DNA of 64,000 nucleotides from Sulfitobacter sp. SK011. Its GTDB lineage: Bacteria; Pseudomonadota; Alphaproteobacteria; Rhodobacterales; Rhodobacteraceae. Made by a program: the position numbers and the translations under genes. The stretch is from positions 496,001-560,000 of the forward strand of contig NZ_CP025803.1 of NCBI RefSeq assembly GCF_003352065.1. Reading direction: 5' to 3'. A model generated the notes under the pieces. That model did not search any database. It saw nothing but the letters and a program-made list of their open reading frames with translations, and was not told the origin of the DNA. Shown here piece after piece: positions 54,848-64,000 of this stretch (positions are counted from its first letter, which is position 1; each line of letters starts with the position of its first letter).

Positions 54848-55771
54848 TCAGTCGTTGCCTGACGAAGATACATTAAAAACCCGTGTGGGATGAAGTTCGC
54901 CTGATTTGAAGCGGCCAACAGCAACAGCTTTGCCGTCAAAGGACGCCCAGCATTCGTCGCCGTATTCAACATCATGTGCGATGACCATGCCGGGATTGCC
55001 ATTGCGCAGGCGGACGGCACCTTCTGCGGTTGCCTTGACCTCAGGCAAAGCGTGCAACCCCTGCTCAAGCGGCAAGAGGTGCGCATCAAGCTCGGGCGTG
55101 CGGGCCATCGCCTCAACCTCTTCCATGGTCAATCCCTCGGACGCGTCAAAGGGCCCTGACCAGATACGCCGCAATTCGCGGACATGGCCGAAACATCCCA
55201 ATGCCTGCCCCAGGTCCCGCGCGACAGATCGGACATAGCCGCCCTTGCCGCACACCATTTCTAGTGTCACGTGATCCGCATCCGGTCTGTCGGTCAAAAG
55301 CAGGCTCTCCACCCAGAGGGGCCGCGCCGCCAAATCCATCGCTTCGCCGTCGCGGGCGCGTTTGTAGGCGCGTTCCCCGTCAATTTTAACCGCAGAAAAC
55401 TGTGGCGGCACCTGTTCGATATCACCGACAAAGGCACCCAGCGCCGCCTTTATTGCCGCATCATCCGGGCGCATATCAGATGTCTCAAGTATTTCCCCTT
55501 CGGCGTCATCGGTGTTTGTCGATGCCCCCAGGCGCACGGTGAACACATAGGCTTTCAAGGCATCGGTGATATAGGGCACAGTTTTTGTGGCCTCACCCAG
55601 TGCCACGGCCAGAACCCCGGTCGCATCCGGATCCAGCGTGCCAGCGTGGCCTGCTTTCTTGGCATCCATTGCCCAGCGCACCTTGTTCACCACCGCCGTT
55701 GAGGTCGGCCCGGCGGGTTTATCGACCACCAGCCAACCTGAAATATCCCGACCTTTGCGTTTGCGTGCCAT
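54848..55771 (-). CDS. truB: tRNA pseudouridine(55) synthase TruB
   Basis: A 307-residue synthase that makes pseudouridine 55 in the T arm of tRNAs. The catalytic Asp is in [18 protein letters not shown] near residue 45. [17 protein letters not shown] and [15 protein letters not shown] are further TruB blocks. The C-terminal part is a PUA-like domain. ATG 55771 is chosen; the frame extends to 55801 without added homology. It lies in the conserved rbfA-truB-rpsO-pnp neighbourhood, here with interposed accessory genes. Confidence 0.97.
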   Translation of the reverse strand: MARKRKGRDISGWLVVDKPAGPTSTAVVNKVRWAMDAKKAGHAGTLDPDATGVLAVALGEATKTVPYITDALKAYVFTVRLGASTNTDDAEGEILETSDMRPDDAAIKAALGAFVGDIEQVPPQFSAVKIDGERAYKRARDGEAMDLAARPLWVESLLLTDRPDADHVTLEMVCGKGGYVRSVARDLGQALGCFGHVRELRRIWSGPFDASEGLTMEEVEAMARTPELDAHLLPLEQGLHALPEVKATAEGAVRLRNGNPGMVIAHDVEYGDECWASFDGKAVAVGRFKSGELHPTRVFNVSSSGND

Positions 55772-55866
55772 GTTCACTCTCTTTGTTGACCAAAGTGCCA
55801 CTTAACGCGCCAAAGCGTGACTGCCCAGACCCAAGTTTGAAAAGAACCCGAACGGGCAAGCGGCCG

Positions 55867-56604
55867 CTATCTGGCTGGCTCAACCACGCCAATGATCGGG
55901 CCCAGCGCGCTAAACCCTGCATCGTCCCGGCCCAGTTCGGGGGCACGCAGGCGCGATACATTCCCATCAAAATAAAGCGCATTCGGCATCTTGAGGTGGT
56001 CGCGAAAGAGAACACCGAAATCATAAAAATTGACCGTGTTGTCCGAAATCGCAAACACCGCACGGGTGCCATCCGCCGTGGTGCCGACACCGTTGCGGAT
56101 GTAGCGTGACGTCCCGTCTTTGAGAAACTTTGGGTGCAGCGCACCATCAATCACCAGCATCGGACCAGATTGTGTGGCAGAGACGCAAGGTGGCTTGTCG
56201 CGCAAAAACGCTTTGGTTTCAAAAACATCTGCCCGACCGTCCCGAAGGCACAGCACACCATTGGGCAGCAGACCAAAATTGCCGGGACCATCGCTGCTGA
56301 TCACACGCTGGACCTCTTGCCCGTTTTCGACATAATGGCCCACCGGCGCGCGGTCTTCGTGAAACATCCCGGCGTTCATCGCAAAGCCAAGATGCTGACC
56401 GTTTGCAGTCAGGGCTGCTTCAATATTGCCAAAATGTCCGTAAATCTGGCCATCCTCATCCTTGAGGAAAAGCTGCAGGTTTTCCTGCGTCAGATCGACC
56501 TCGCAAATTGAGTATTTATTGCCAGCGTAGGTTTCGGACCGACATGTCGCAGCGTCCGCTGGTCTGGCCACAAGAACCAGAGCCAAGAGGACAAGCAGCC
56601 TCAT
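55867..56604 (-). CDS. Phosphodiester glycosidase (NAGPA-like) family protein, exported
   Basis: A 245-residue protein with a signal peptide ([18 protein letters not shown]). The NAGPA-domain phrases are [49 protein letters not shown] and [17 protein letters not shown]. The family hydrolyses phosphodiester-linked sugars (mammalian uncovering enzyme) or binds cell-wall polymers. The activity here is unknown. It overlaps rbfA by 4 bp, so the two are likely translated from one mRNA. Confidence 0.87.
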   Translation of the reverse strand: MRLLVLLALVLVARPADAATCRSETYAGNKYSICEVDLTQENLQLFLKDEDGQIYGHFGNIEAALTANGQHLGFAMNAGMFHEDRAPVGHYVENGQEVQRVISSDGPGNFGLLPNGVLCLRDGRADVFETKAFLRDKPPCVSATQSGPMLVIDGALHPKFLKDGTSRYIRNGVGTTADGTRAVFAISDNTVNFYDFGVLFRDHLKMPNALYFDGNVSRLRAPELGRDDAGFSALGPIIGVVEPAR

Positions 56605-57026
56605 TCGTCCGGTGCCTGATCCGGGGCATTGGCATCCCGGCGCACAATATCCTGGGCCAGCATCCGCCGCGTTTCGTCCATCTGGTCAAAGGTCTGATCC
56701 AGCTGAAACCGCAAATCCGGCGCAAATTTGAGCGTTAGTTTCTTTGAGACCATGCGCCGCAATTCGCCTTTGTTGCGCGCCAAAAGCTGCAGCACCTCAT
56801 CCTTGCCTTGCCCGCCCAATGGCAAAACATAGGCGGTGGCGATCTTGAGATCTGATGACGTGCGCACTTCGCCGACGGTGATCGACATGCGGTTGAGTTC
56901 GGGGTCGTGCACATCGCCACGCGCCAGAACGTCTGACAAAGCCCGTCGAATGGTTTCACCCACCCGAAGCTGTCGTTGCGATGGGCCTGTGCCCTCATGA
57001 AACTTGTTCTTTCCCATGGCTTCCAT
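56601..57026 (-). CDS. rbfA: 30S ribosome-binding factor RbfA
   Basis: A 141-residue KH-like ribosome-maturation factor that helps 5' processing of 16S r[35 protein letters not shown] and [22 protein letters not shown] are diagnostic. Two in-frame ATGs (57026 and 57017) are possible. It begins the leftward rbfA-phosphodiester glycosidase-truB segment and diverges from dapB by 75 bp. Confidence 0.97.
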   Translation of the reverse strand: MEAMGKNKFHEGTGPSQRQLRVGETIRRALSDVLARGDVHDPELNRMSITVGEVRTSSDLKIATAYVLPLGGQGKDEVLQLLARNKGELRRMVSKKLTLKFAPDLRFQLDQTFDQMDETRRMLAQDIVRRDANAPDQAPDE

Positions 57027-57101
57027 CTAAGACGTCCAGCAGCCTTTGCCAAGCCGCGCCATGCAGGCTAAACCAAACCAAATTGACCAAGGAGCGCGAT
57101 C

Positions 57102-57917
57102 ATGACCCAAACCCCCGGTATCGCCATCACAGGTGCCTCAGGCCGTATGGGCCAGATGCTGATCACGCAGGTTTCAGCAAGCGATCGGATGCGGTTGGTT
57201 GGCGCGATTGAACGACCCGGCCATGCGTGGGTGGGTCAGGATGTAGGCGTGGCCATGGGCGGCGCACCTTTGGGTGTGACGGTCACAGACGATCCGCTGG
57301 ACGCCATTGCACCCGCGCAAGCCATCATTGATTTCACCGCGCCCAAAGCAACACTTGAGTTTGCTGCGTTCGCAGCGCAGGCCCGCGCCGTACACGTCAT
57401 CGGGACAACCGGCATGACCGAGGATGAGATCGCGGCCCTTGAACCAGCTGCCCGCCATGCTGTGATCGTGCGCGCCGGCAACATGAGCCTTGGGGTGAAC
57501 CTGTTGACCCAATTGACCAAACGGGTCGCGGCCGCGCTGGATGAAGATTACGACATTGAGATCATCGAGGCCCATCATAATCAGAAGGTTGATGCGCCCT
57601 CTGGCACGGCGCTGATGTTGGGTGAAGCGGCAGCATCGGGCAGGGGTGTAACGCTGGCCGAGGTTTCGGACCGGGCGCGTGACGGCATGACCGGCGCGCG
57701 CCGAACCGGCGACATTGGTTTTTCAGCCATCCGCGGTGGCGATATTATCGGAGAACATGACGTGATGTTTGCCGCTGCCGGTGAACGGATCATCTTGCGG
57801 CATGTCGCCTCTGACCGCTCGGTGTTTGCGCGTGGCGCGCTTAAGGCAGCACTTTGGGGGCTGAGGCAGTCCCCCGGTCAATATGATATGCTTGACGTTC
57901 TGGGCCTGTCTGATTGA
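57102..57917 (+). CDS. dapB: 4-hydroxy-tetrahydrodipicolinate reductase
   Basis: This 271-residue enzyme makes tetrahydrodipicolinate for lysine and meso-diaminopimelate synthesis. The NAD(P) motif is [11 protein letters not shown] near residue 9. [12 protein letters not shown] lines the active site and [16 protein letters not shown] contains the catalytic His and Lys. The ENHDVMF-like segment [12 protein letters not shown] follows. The length and motifs are standard. It diverges from rbfA, with the start preceded by AAGGAG. Confidence 0.98.
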   Translation: MTQTPGIAITGASGRMGQMLITQVSASDRMRLVGAIERPGHAWVGQDVGVAMGGAPLGVTVTDDPLDAIAPAQAIIDFTAPKATLEFAAFAAQARAVHVIGTTGMTEDEIAALEPAARHAVIVRAGNMSLGVNLLTQLTKRVAAALDEDYDIEIIEAHHNQKVDAPSGTALMLGEAAASGRGVTLAEVSDRARDGMTGARRTGDIGFSAIRGGDIIGEHDVMFAAAGERIILRHVASDRSVFARGALKAALWGLRQSPGQYDMLDVLGLSD

Positions 57918-57999
57918 GCGTCGAGAGGTTCTTCAACAAAGATGAAACCAATCGGGCGGTTGAAACGTATCCTTTATAACCAGTCAAAGGAGATGCGCC

Positions 58000-58356
58000 T
58001 TGAAATTATCGTTTGCCTCCATTTCCGCTTGTGTCCTCGCTTTGGCAACACCTGCCTTTGCGGATTATGAACAGGTCACAACCAAAGCCGATTTTGTTGC
58101 GCTGGTCGCGGGAAAGTCACTGACGCGTCCCATGGTGAAGTTGTCGGTGCTGCCAAACGGACAAATCTCGGGCATGGGCGCAGTCTGGGAGATTACGGGG
58201 CAATGGCAGTGGAAAGGCAACTATCTTTGCCGCAGCCTCGAATGGGGCGGTGACGATCTGGGCTACAACTGCCAGTCGGTCGAAGCGGATGGGGCCAAGA
58301 TGCGCATCACTTCTGACAAGGGTACCGGTCAGTCGGCTGAGTTCAGGCTGCGTTGA
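58000..58356 (+). CDS. Small exported protein of unknown function
   Basis: A 118-residue protein. A signal peptide (MKLSFASISACVLALATPAFA) is followed by a compact domain with two cysteines (NYLCRSLEWGG, LGYNCQSVEADG) that could form a disulfide. The start codon is TTG 58000, placed 8 bp after AAAGGAG; an ATG at 57993 is in another frame and gives no signal. I do not recognise a characterised homologue. It is 82 bp downstream of dapB on the same strand and could be co-transcribed. Confidence 0.85.
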   Translation: MKLSFASISACVLALATPAFADYEQVTTKADFVALVAGKSLTRPMVKLSVLPNGQISGMGAVWEITGQWQWKGNYLCRSLEWGGDDLGYNCQSVEADGAKMRITSDKGTGQSAEFRLR

Positions 58357-58411
58357 TCATTTGAGCCATCAAAAAGACTCACAGGTTTTCGTAACAACGG
58401 TTCGGCCCTGA

Positions 58412-58678
58412 TCAAAAATCGACCGCAAGACCTTTTTTCTCCCAATCTCCGTATCTGACAGGCTCCGGCCCGTCCCGACCGCCTAATTCCGGCGGCAGAT
58501 TTATCACTTTTTTGGCCTTCCGCCGCTCTTCAGCCTCAGCCAGCGCGCGCATGGCGGCTGGTGGTAGGTCGGGCTTGGGGTCTGGCGGGGTCGGGTTGGG
58601 CACGTCGGGGGCGGGGTTTTCCCTTGGCTTGGGCTGAGGCGGCAGGTCCGGTCCGGGGGGTGACGTAGGATTTGGCAT
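58412..58678 (-). CDS. DUF1674 protein, succinate dehydrogenase assembly factor 4-like
   Basis: An 88-residue protein. The C-terminal signature is GGRDGPEPVRYGDWEKKG followed by LAVDF, as in the DUF1674/SDHAF4 family that chaperones the flavinylated SdhA subunit. The N-terminal half is Pro-rich and disordered. ATG 58678 has an AGAGGA site; an upstream extension to 58789 lies in the rsmB promoter area. No succinate dehydrogenase genes are nearby. It converges on the small exported protein gene. Confidence 0.87.
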   Translation of the reverse strand: MPNPTSPPGPDLPPQPKPRENPAPDVPNPTPPDPKPDLPPAAMRALAEAEERRKAKKVINLPPELGGRDGPEPVRYGDWEKKGLAVDF

Positions 58679-58787
58679 GGGGTCCTCTTGAGGCAACTTC
58701 CACCTTGATATACGTCCCGGATTACCGCAGACAACCCATGCCTTCAGACATGCCCGCAAGGCTGGCCCCCAGATAGAAAGTGACCTC

Positions 58788-60062
58788 ATGGCAGATACAG
58801 GCGTTCAGGCCCGAAAAAGTGCCGTCTATTTGTTGGATCAGATACTGGGCGAAGAGCCGCGCCTGATGTCTGAACTTTTGGCCGGTGGTGCGCTTGATAA
58901 ACTGCCCCCTGATGACCGCGCCCGCGCGCAACGTCTGGCGCTCGAAACGCTGCGCGGCATGGAACGGGCGGATCGCTTGCTGCAAAAATACTTAAGCTCA
59001 TATCCACCCCTGACCATCCGCAACGTCCTGCGCGTTGGCACGATAGAGCTTTGCCAGGGCGGTGCCGCGCATGGTGTGGTGAACGCAATGGTCAATCTGG
59101 TTTCGGGTCACCGCACCCTGAGCCATCTCAAAGGACTGACAAACGCCGTTCTGCGCAAGATCGCTACAGAGGGGCCGGACGCCTGGGCCGCCCTGCGCGC
59201 GCCGCGTTTGCCCAAATGGTTGCGCGGTCCACTGACCGAAGCCTGGGGGGCCGAGGCAATGGCCGCCATTGAGGCCGCACATTTCGCGGGCGCGCCGCTG
59301 GACCTGACTGCGAGACGCGATCCTGTGGCATTGGCCGAGGCCGTTGGCGGCGTGGTGCTGCCCAATGGGTCGGTGCGGGTTCGGGATGCAGGGCAAGTAT
59401 CCGCAATGCCGGGGTATGCAGAGGGCGATTGGTGGGTTCAGGACGCCGCCGCGGCGTTCCCGGTTCAGGTTCTGGCCCCGCAAAAGGGCGAAAATGTGCT
59501 TGATCTATGTGCGGCACCGGGGGGCAAGACGATGCAACTGGCAGCACTTGGGGCACAGGTCACGGCCGTCGACAGCTCTGCGTCGCGCATGGTGCGGGTC
59601 AAGGAAAACCTTGCACGTGTGCATCTGCCCGCCAAGACGCGTGTGCAGGACGCGCGCGAGGTGGCAGGTGAATATGATGCCATTTTGCTGGATGCCCCGT
59701 GTTCGGCCACCGGCACGATCCGACGGCACCCTGATCTGCCCTATGCCAAGGATGGGTCTGAATTTGGCGATCTGATCGAACTGCAATCGGAGTTGATCGA
59801 CCATGCGTGGTCATTATTGAAACCCGGTGGCCGGTTGGTTTTCTGCACCTGTTCACTCTTGCCTGATGAAGGCGAAGTGCAGGTGGACGAGGCATTGGAG
59901 CGTCACGCCGACATGACAACGGATACCGACGCTTTGGATGTGCCGGGGATTGATCCTGACTGGCACACCACCGAAGGCGGCTTGCGCCTGCGCCCGGATT
60001 ATTGGGCCGATCGGGGTGGGATGGATGGTTTCTACATCGCCTGCCTGCGCAAGGCAGGTTGA
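58788..60062 (+). CDS. rsmB: 16S rRNA (cytosine-967-C5)-methyltransferase RsmB-like
   Basis: A 424-residue RsmB/NOP-family enzyme. The N-terminal NusB-like RNA-binding domain covers about residues 5-130. The SAM-binding motif is DLCAAPGGKTMQLAAL near residue 245, and the two catalytic cysteines are in DAPCSATGTIRRHPD and FCTCSLLPDEGE. It probably forms m5C967 in 16S rRNA. It diverges from the DUF1674 gene (109 bp) and converges on the PhnD-like gene with no gap. Confidence 0.95.
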   Translation: MADTGVQARKSAVYLLDQILGEEPRLMSELLAGGALDKLPPDDRARAQRLALETLRGMERADRLLQKYLSSYPPLTIRNVLRVGTIELCQGGAAHGVVNAMVNLVSGHRTLSHLKGLTNAVLRKIATEGPDAWAALRAPRLPKWLRGPLTEAWGAEAMAAIEAAHFAGAPLDLTARRDPVALAEAVGGVVLPNGSVRVRDAGQVSAMPGYAEGDWWVQDAAAAFPVQVLAPQKGENVLDLCAAPGGKTMQLAALGAQVTAVDSSASRMVRVKENLARVHLPAKTRVQDAREVAGEYDAILLDAPCSATGTIRRHPDLPYAKDGSEFGDLIELQSELIDHAWSLLKPGGRLVFCTCSLLPDEGEVQVDEALERHADMTTDTDALDVPGIDPDWHTTEGGLRLRPDYWADRGGMDGFYIACLRKAG

Positions 60063-60815
60063 TCAGCTGTCACTTTCTGGCGGGTTGGGGACGGCCAGAT
60101 AGGCCTCTTTAGGGATCGGGATCAGTCCCTGAATGCCCATCGCTGCACGATCCGGACCTTCCAATGCTGCAATTGCGGCGCTGACGGCGTCAAATGTTGC
60201 TGGTTGGTCGGCACCGGCAGCAGCGATATAGGGCAAACCGGGGGTCGGGGATGTCCATTCCAGCACCCGCAGGCGCTCTGCAAAAGGTTCATACCGCGCG
60301 ATCAATCGCCAAGACACAGCGTCAAGTGCCGCAATGTCCGCCTGACCCTCTGCCACGGCGCGGGCAGAGGACAAATGACTGTGGCTCTGCACCCGATCTG
60401 TGAACCAGAACCCAAGCGGTTTTGTGTGGGCATAGGGTGCCGCAAAACCTGATTGTGAAAACGTCTGGTTAAAAGCGAATCTCGCATCTTTGAAGTCTGG
60501 CAGCGCCCCGCGTGTGTCATCCGCCCGCACCACAATCGCGCTTTTGTAGTATCCCGGCGGGCAGTCGGGCACGCCGAAGTCAGGTGTGCCGATCAGCGTG
60601 ACCTTGTCGTGCAACCATTTCCGGTAGGGCATCCCACAGGTTTGGCTAAGCACCAGATACGGATCGTTCCATACTTTGAATTCATCCACATCATGGGACA
60701 GGGCCAGAGGGGCGGCAACGCCCCGCGCGGACAATTCAGCACGGATCAGACCCCAATACCGCGCATGTGCCGCGTCAAGCTCGGGGCGCATGTACATCAT
60801 CAGGCTGGCGATCAT
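60063..60815 (-). CDS. PhnD/SsuA-like phosphate/phosphonate-binding protein without a signal peptide
   Basis: A 250-residue protein of the PhnD-like periplasmic-binding fold (phosphate/phosphite/phosphonate class). The middle carries the family's YYKSAIVVRADD, FAFNQTFSQSGFAAPY and ALDAVSWRLI segments. The N-terminus (MIASLMMYMRPELDAAHARYW) is not a cleavable signal, and no permease or ATPase gene is adjacent, so a transport role is doubtful. It may be an intracellular sensor or a stray SBP relative. It is divergent from the heparinase gene. Confidence 0.8.
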   Translation of the reverse strand: MIASLMMYMRPELDAAHARYWGLIRAELSARGVAAPLALSHDVDEFKVWNDPYLVLSQTCGMPYRKWLHDKVTLIGTPDFGVPDCPPGYYKSAIVVRADDTRGALPDFKDARFAFNQTFSQSGFAAPYAHTKPLGFWFTDRVQSHSHLSSARAVAEGQADIAALDAVSWRLIARYEPFAERLRVLEWTSPTPGLPYIAAAGADQPATFDAVSAAIAALEGPDRAAMGIQGLIPIPKEAYLAVPNPPESDS

Positions 60816-60990
60816 GAACTGGTTTCCTTTGGATATTTCGCCCGGAAGTTAATATGTGCAAGCAGCTGGCAAACGCCCATTTGCGACCAATCCCGCCGAT
60901 TGCCAGAAAAAATACCAAAATGCGGTGACTTGCAGGTTGACTCAGGGTATGCTTGCGCCAAACGCCAGCAGAGCGTCAAGGGCAGCACAT

Positions 60991-62739
60991 ATGTTAAACA
61001 CCACCAGTCTGAAGGCGCGCAAAGCGCGTTTTCTCAATCTGTGGCACGCAAAGGTCGCAACCCGTACCCGTGCGCAGGTCAAAGGATTTGTATCCTCGCC
61101 GGAACCCCGCACCATCGGGTCCTATGCGCGTGGGCGGCAGTTGGTGGCAGGCAATTACCTGTTTGCAGGGACATTATTGAACGAACCGGGCACGTCCATC
61201 TGGGATGTGGAACCGCCTGATGCGGCATATGCCGAAGAAATTCACGGGTTTGCGTGGATGGACGATCTGGCCGCTGTCGGCGACGTTGCAGCACGAACTG
61301 CGGCACAAAACTGGCTGTGGGCCTGGATTGACATTTATGGCAAGGGCAAGGGTCCGGGATGGACACCTGATCTGACGGGGCGCCGGTTGATCCGCTGGAT
61401 CAATCACGCGCTTTTTGTGCTGCGCGGGCAGGAATCGGATCAAAGCAAAGCGTTCTATCGCTCGTTGGAACAGCAAACCCAGTTCTTGTCACGGCGCTGG
61501 CGCGGGGCCGCCCCCGGATTGCCGAGGTTTGAGGCGTTGACGGGCCTCATTTACGCGGGCTTGTCGCTTGAGGGGCAGGAATCGCTGGCCGATCCGGCCA
61601 TCAAGGCTTTGGCGCGCGAATGCACATCGCAAATAGACAACCAAGGCGGTTTGCCGACACGCAACCCCGAAGAATTGCTTGCTGTATTCACGCTTCTCAC
61701 ATGGGCTGCGGCGGCGCTGAGTGATGCGGGCCGTGGTGCGCCCAAGGAACATCTTGAAGCCATCGAACGCATCGCACCCACCCTGCGCAGCCTGCGGCAC
61801 GCCGATGGTGCCCTGGCACGGTTTCATGGCGGCGGCCGCGGCGCTGAGGGGTGGTTGGATCATGCGCTTGCGGCGTCCAATGTACGGGCCACTCAGCCAG
61901 ACGGGCTGGCCATGGGGTATGCGCGACTGTCGGCGGGCCGCACCAGCGTGATCATCGACGCGGAAACACCGCCGTCGGGTGCAGCGTCTGACAACGCCCA
62001 TGCCTCAACGCTCGCTTTTGAACTGACCTCGGGGCGCAGGCCCCTGGTGGTCAACTGTGGCTCTGGCGCGTCCTTTGGTGCCGATTGGCGCAGGGCAGGT
62101 CGGGCCACACCGTCACATTCAACGCTGTCTTTGGGGGGCTATTCAAGTGCCCGGCTTGCCGAACCGGATCGCCACACCGGTCATGAGGCGCTGATTGATG
62201 CGGCGACCCATGTGCCCGTCGAGATCAGCCAGATGTCCGACGGCATTCGCTTTCAAGGCGGTCACAACGGATATGTCGCGACCCATGGTTTGACCCATGC
62301 GCGGACGCTTGAGTTAACGCTGGATGGGCGTGGGCTGGCGGGTGAGGATATGCTGCTGGCGTTGGAGGACGTTGAGAAGAGGCGTTTTGACCGCGCTCTG
62401 GATGCCGGCAAGTTGAAAGGCATTCAGTTTGATATACGGTTTCATCTGCACCCTGACGTCGATGCGACCCTCGATCTGGGCGGTGCTGCGATCTCTATGG
62501 CGCTCAAGAGCGGTGAAATATGGGTGTTCCGCCATGACGGCACACATAATCTCAAACTCGAAGCAGGCGTCTATCTGGAAACCACGCGGCTGAAACCACG
62601 TGCTGCACAACAGATTATTTTGACCGGAATGGCATTTACCTATGCCACACGGGTCAGGTGGTCCTTGTCCAAAGCGCAGGAAACTGCGATTGGCGTGCGG
62701 GATCTGTCACGAGACGATCCTTATGCCGAAGAAGACTGA
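60991..62739 (+). CDS. Heparinase II/III family protein
   Basis: A 582-residue protein. The N-terminal part is an alpha-helical toroid (from about residue 90, [17 protein letters not shown]). The C-terminal heparinase II/III domain includes [44 protein letters not shown] and [20 protein letters not shown], whose His/Tyr residues are the likely lyase site. No signal peptide is visible. Start ATG 60991 gives the usual length; upstream in-frame ATGs add 14-45 unlike residues. It precedes purH by 17 bp, a recurrent alphaproteobacterial pairing. The polysaccharide target is unknown. Confidence 0.88.
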   Translation: MLNTTSLKARKARFLNLWHAKVATRTRAQVKGFVSSPEPRTIGSYARGRQLVAGNYLFAGTLLNEPGTSIWDVEPPDAAYAEEIHGFAWMDDLAAVGDVAARTAAQNWLWAWIDIYGKGKGPGWTPDLTGRRLIRWINHALFVLRGQESDQSKAFYRSLEQQTQFLSRRWRGAAPGLPRFEALTGLIYAGLSLEGQESLADPAIKALARECTSQIDNQGGLPTRNPEELLAVFTLLTWAAAALSDAGRGAPKEHLEAIERIAPTLRSLRHADGALARFHGGGRGAEGWLDHALAASNVRATQPDGLAMGYARLSAGRTSVIIDAETPPSGAASDNAHASTLAFELTSGRRPLVVNCGSGASFGADWRRAGRATPSHSTLSLGGYSSARLAEPDRHTGHEALIDAATHVPVEISQMSDGIRFQGGHNGYVATHGLTHARTLELTLDGRGLAGEDMLLALEDVEKRRFDRALDAGKLKGIQFDIRFHLHPDVDATLDLGGAAISMALKSGEIWVFRHDGTHNLKLEAGVYLETTRLKPRAAQQIILTGMAFTYATRVRWSLSKAQETAIGVRDLSRDDPYAEED

Positions 62740-62756
62740 CCAGAGGACCTCTGCCC

Positions 62757-64000
62757 ATGCCCGACCTGCACCCCGTCAAACGCGCCCTGCTTTCTGTATC
62801 TGACAAGACCGGATTGATTGATCTAGGCAAGGCTCTGACGGCGCATGGGGTTGAATTGCTGAGCACGGGTGGCTCGGCCAAGGCATTGCGCGATGCGGGG
62901 CTTGATGTCCGCGATGTGGCAGATGCGACCGGATATCCGGAAATGATGGACGGCCGCGTCAAGACATTGCACCCCGCAGTGCATGGCGGGTTGCTGGCCC
63001 TGCGCGACAACAAGGATCATCTGGCCGCGATGGACACCCATGGCATTGGCGCAATTGATCTGGTGGTGGTGAACCTCTATCCGTTTGAGGCGACGGTGGC
63101 CAAGGGGGCGGACTATCCTGAGGTTATTGAGAACATCGACATCGGTGGCCCGGCGATGATCAGATCAGCGGCCAAGAACCATGGCTTTGTGACTGTTGTG
63201 GTCGATACGGAAGATTATTCTCAGGTGATTGCCGAACTGGATGCCCATGCCGGTCAGACGACCTATGCCCTGCGCCAACGTCTGGCCCAGACCGCCTATG
63301 CCCGCACGGCGGCCTACGACACAGCGGTCAGCACATGGATGGCAGAGCAGGTCAGTGAAACACCGCGCCGCCGCACCTTTGGCGGAACCTTGGCGCAAAC
63401 CTTGCGGTATGGCGAAAACCCCCATCAGCACGCGGCGTTCTATACCGATGGCAGTGACCGCCCCGGCGTGGCAACGGCCACCCAGCATCAGGGAAAAGAG
63501 CTGTCATATAACAACATCAACGACACCGATGCGGCGTTTGAACTGGTCAGCGAATTTGCACCCGCGAACGGCCCCGCCTGCGCGATTATCAAGCACGCCA
63601 ACCCATGTGGCGTTGCAACGGGCAGCACCATGATCGAGGCCTACACGCGCGCCTTTGATTGTGACCGCACCTCGGCGTTTGGCGGCATCATCGCTTTGAA
63701 CCAAATCCTTGACGGTGAAACTGCGGAAGCCATCAGCGGGATATTCACCGAAGTTGTGATTGCGCCCGGTGCTGATGCAGACGCCATGAGTATTTTTGGC
63801 AAAAAGAAGAATCTTCGGTTACTGACCACAGATGGGTTGGCTGACCCCACACTGGCAAAGCTGGCGGTGCGGCAGGTGTCGGGCGGATATCTGGTGCAGG
63901 ACAAGGATGTGGGTCGGATCACCCGTGATGATCTGAAAGTTGTGACCAAGCGCGCGCCCTCTGACCAAGAGCTCAGCGATTTGCTTTTTGCCTGGACGGT
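62757..64000 (+). CDS. purH: Bifunctional AICAR formyltransferase/IMP cyclohydrolase (3' truncated by window edge)
   Basis: The first 414 residues of PurH. The N-terminal IMP cyclohydrolase domain ([51 protein letters not shown]) is followed by the start of the AICAR transformylase domain ([28 protein letters not shown]). It catalyses the last two steps of purine synthesis. The gene runs off the window end. It lies 17 bp after the heparinase gene on the same strand. Confidence 0.97.
   Translation, partial: MPDLHPVKRALLSVSDKTGLIDLGKALTAHGVELLSTGGSAKALRDAGLDVRDVADATGYPEMMDGRVKTLHPAVHGGLLALRDNKDHLAAMDTHGIGAIDLVVVNLYPFEATVAKGADYPEVIENIDIGGPAMIRSAAKNHGFVTVVVDTEDYSQVIAELDAHAGQTTYALRQRLAQTAYARTAAYDTAVSTWMAEQVSETPRRRTFGGTLAQTLRYGENPHQHAAFYTDGSDRPGVATATQHQGKELSYNNINDTDAAFELVSEFAPANGPACAIIKHANPCGVATGSTMIEAYTRAFDCDRTSAFGGIIALNQILDGETAEAISGIFTEVVIAPGADADAMSIFGKKKNLRLLTTDGLADPTLAKLAVRQVSGGYLVQDKDVGRITRDDLKVVTKRAPSDQELSDLLFAWT

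Overview
The window looks like about 64 kb of chromosome from a marine alphaproteobacterium of the Rhodobacteraceae (Roseobacter group). The evidence is the gene content and order: rbfA-truB-rpsO-pnp, dapB, rsmB-heparinase-purH, leuS-lptE-holA, a Rhodobacter-type porin, a CenR-like regulator and an FtsK-LolA pair. The genus cannot be fixed from the sequence alone. Coding density is high and genes on both strands often overlap by 4 bp. I saw no rRNA, tRNA, insertion sequence, prophage or CRISPR array. The first gene (flavoprotein) and the last (purH) run off the window edges.

Layout. 0-10.4 kb: flavoprotein end, a GST, a leftward leuS-lptE-holA operon, a DUF3576 lipoprotein, a major porin, a YggS protein, a ribA/L,D-transpeptidase pair and a CenR-like response regulator. 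10.7-21.9 kb: a quinone-reductase-like MDR, xthA, a CnoX-like thioredoxin-TPR protein, LON-domain and Trm112 proteins, a ubiquinone hydroxylase, an amidase, an aminotransferase, ftsK and lolA. 22-27.8 kb: lytic transglycosylase lipoprotein, hspQ, gamma-glutamyltransferase, an RsbW/RsbV-like partner-switch pair, a thiolase and msrC. 27.8-35.2 kb: a regulated methylamine/betaine demethylation cluster. 35.3-42.4 kb: RarD, an RluA-type synthase, two glycosyltransferases, an FkbM methyltransferase, an aldehyde dehydrogenase, a 1-Cys peroxiredoxin and an unaccompanied TupA. 42.6-58 kb: an L,D-transpeptidase, then pnp, rpsO, truB, rbfA and dapB. A DeoR-regulated UgpBAEC-like ABC transporter with a phosphodiesterase and a HAD protein lies between pnp and rpsO. 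58-64 kb: an SDHAF4-like protein, rsmB, a PhnD-like protein, a heparinase-family protein and purH.

How the genes work together. The clearest metabolic unit is at 27.8-35.2 kb: XRE-cupin regulator, LysE exporter, GFA protein, dimethylglycine-dehydrogenase-like enzyme, zinc homocysteine methyltransferase and sarcosine-dehydrogenase-like enzyme. Together these could take glycine betaine to glycine while feeding methionine and one-carbon pools. Upstream of the regulator are two 27-bp imperfect palindromes of the same design, good candidates for its operators. The second unit (45.8-52.6 kb) probably imports a glycerol phosphate or its diester and hydrolyses it. A 13-bp perfect inverted repeat sits in its divergent promoter region.

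Most of the window is ordinary core genome. The items most worth a second look are the two operator candidates, the insertion between rpsO and pnp, a RibA with a degenerate RibB-like N-terminal domain, and several transporter or signalling components without their usual partners.
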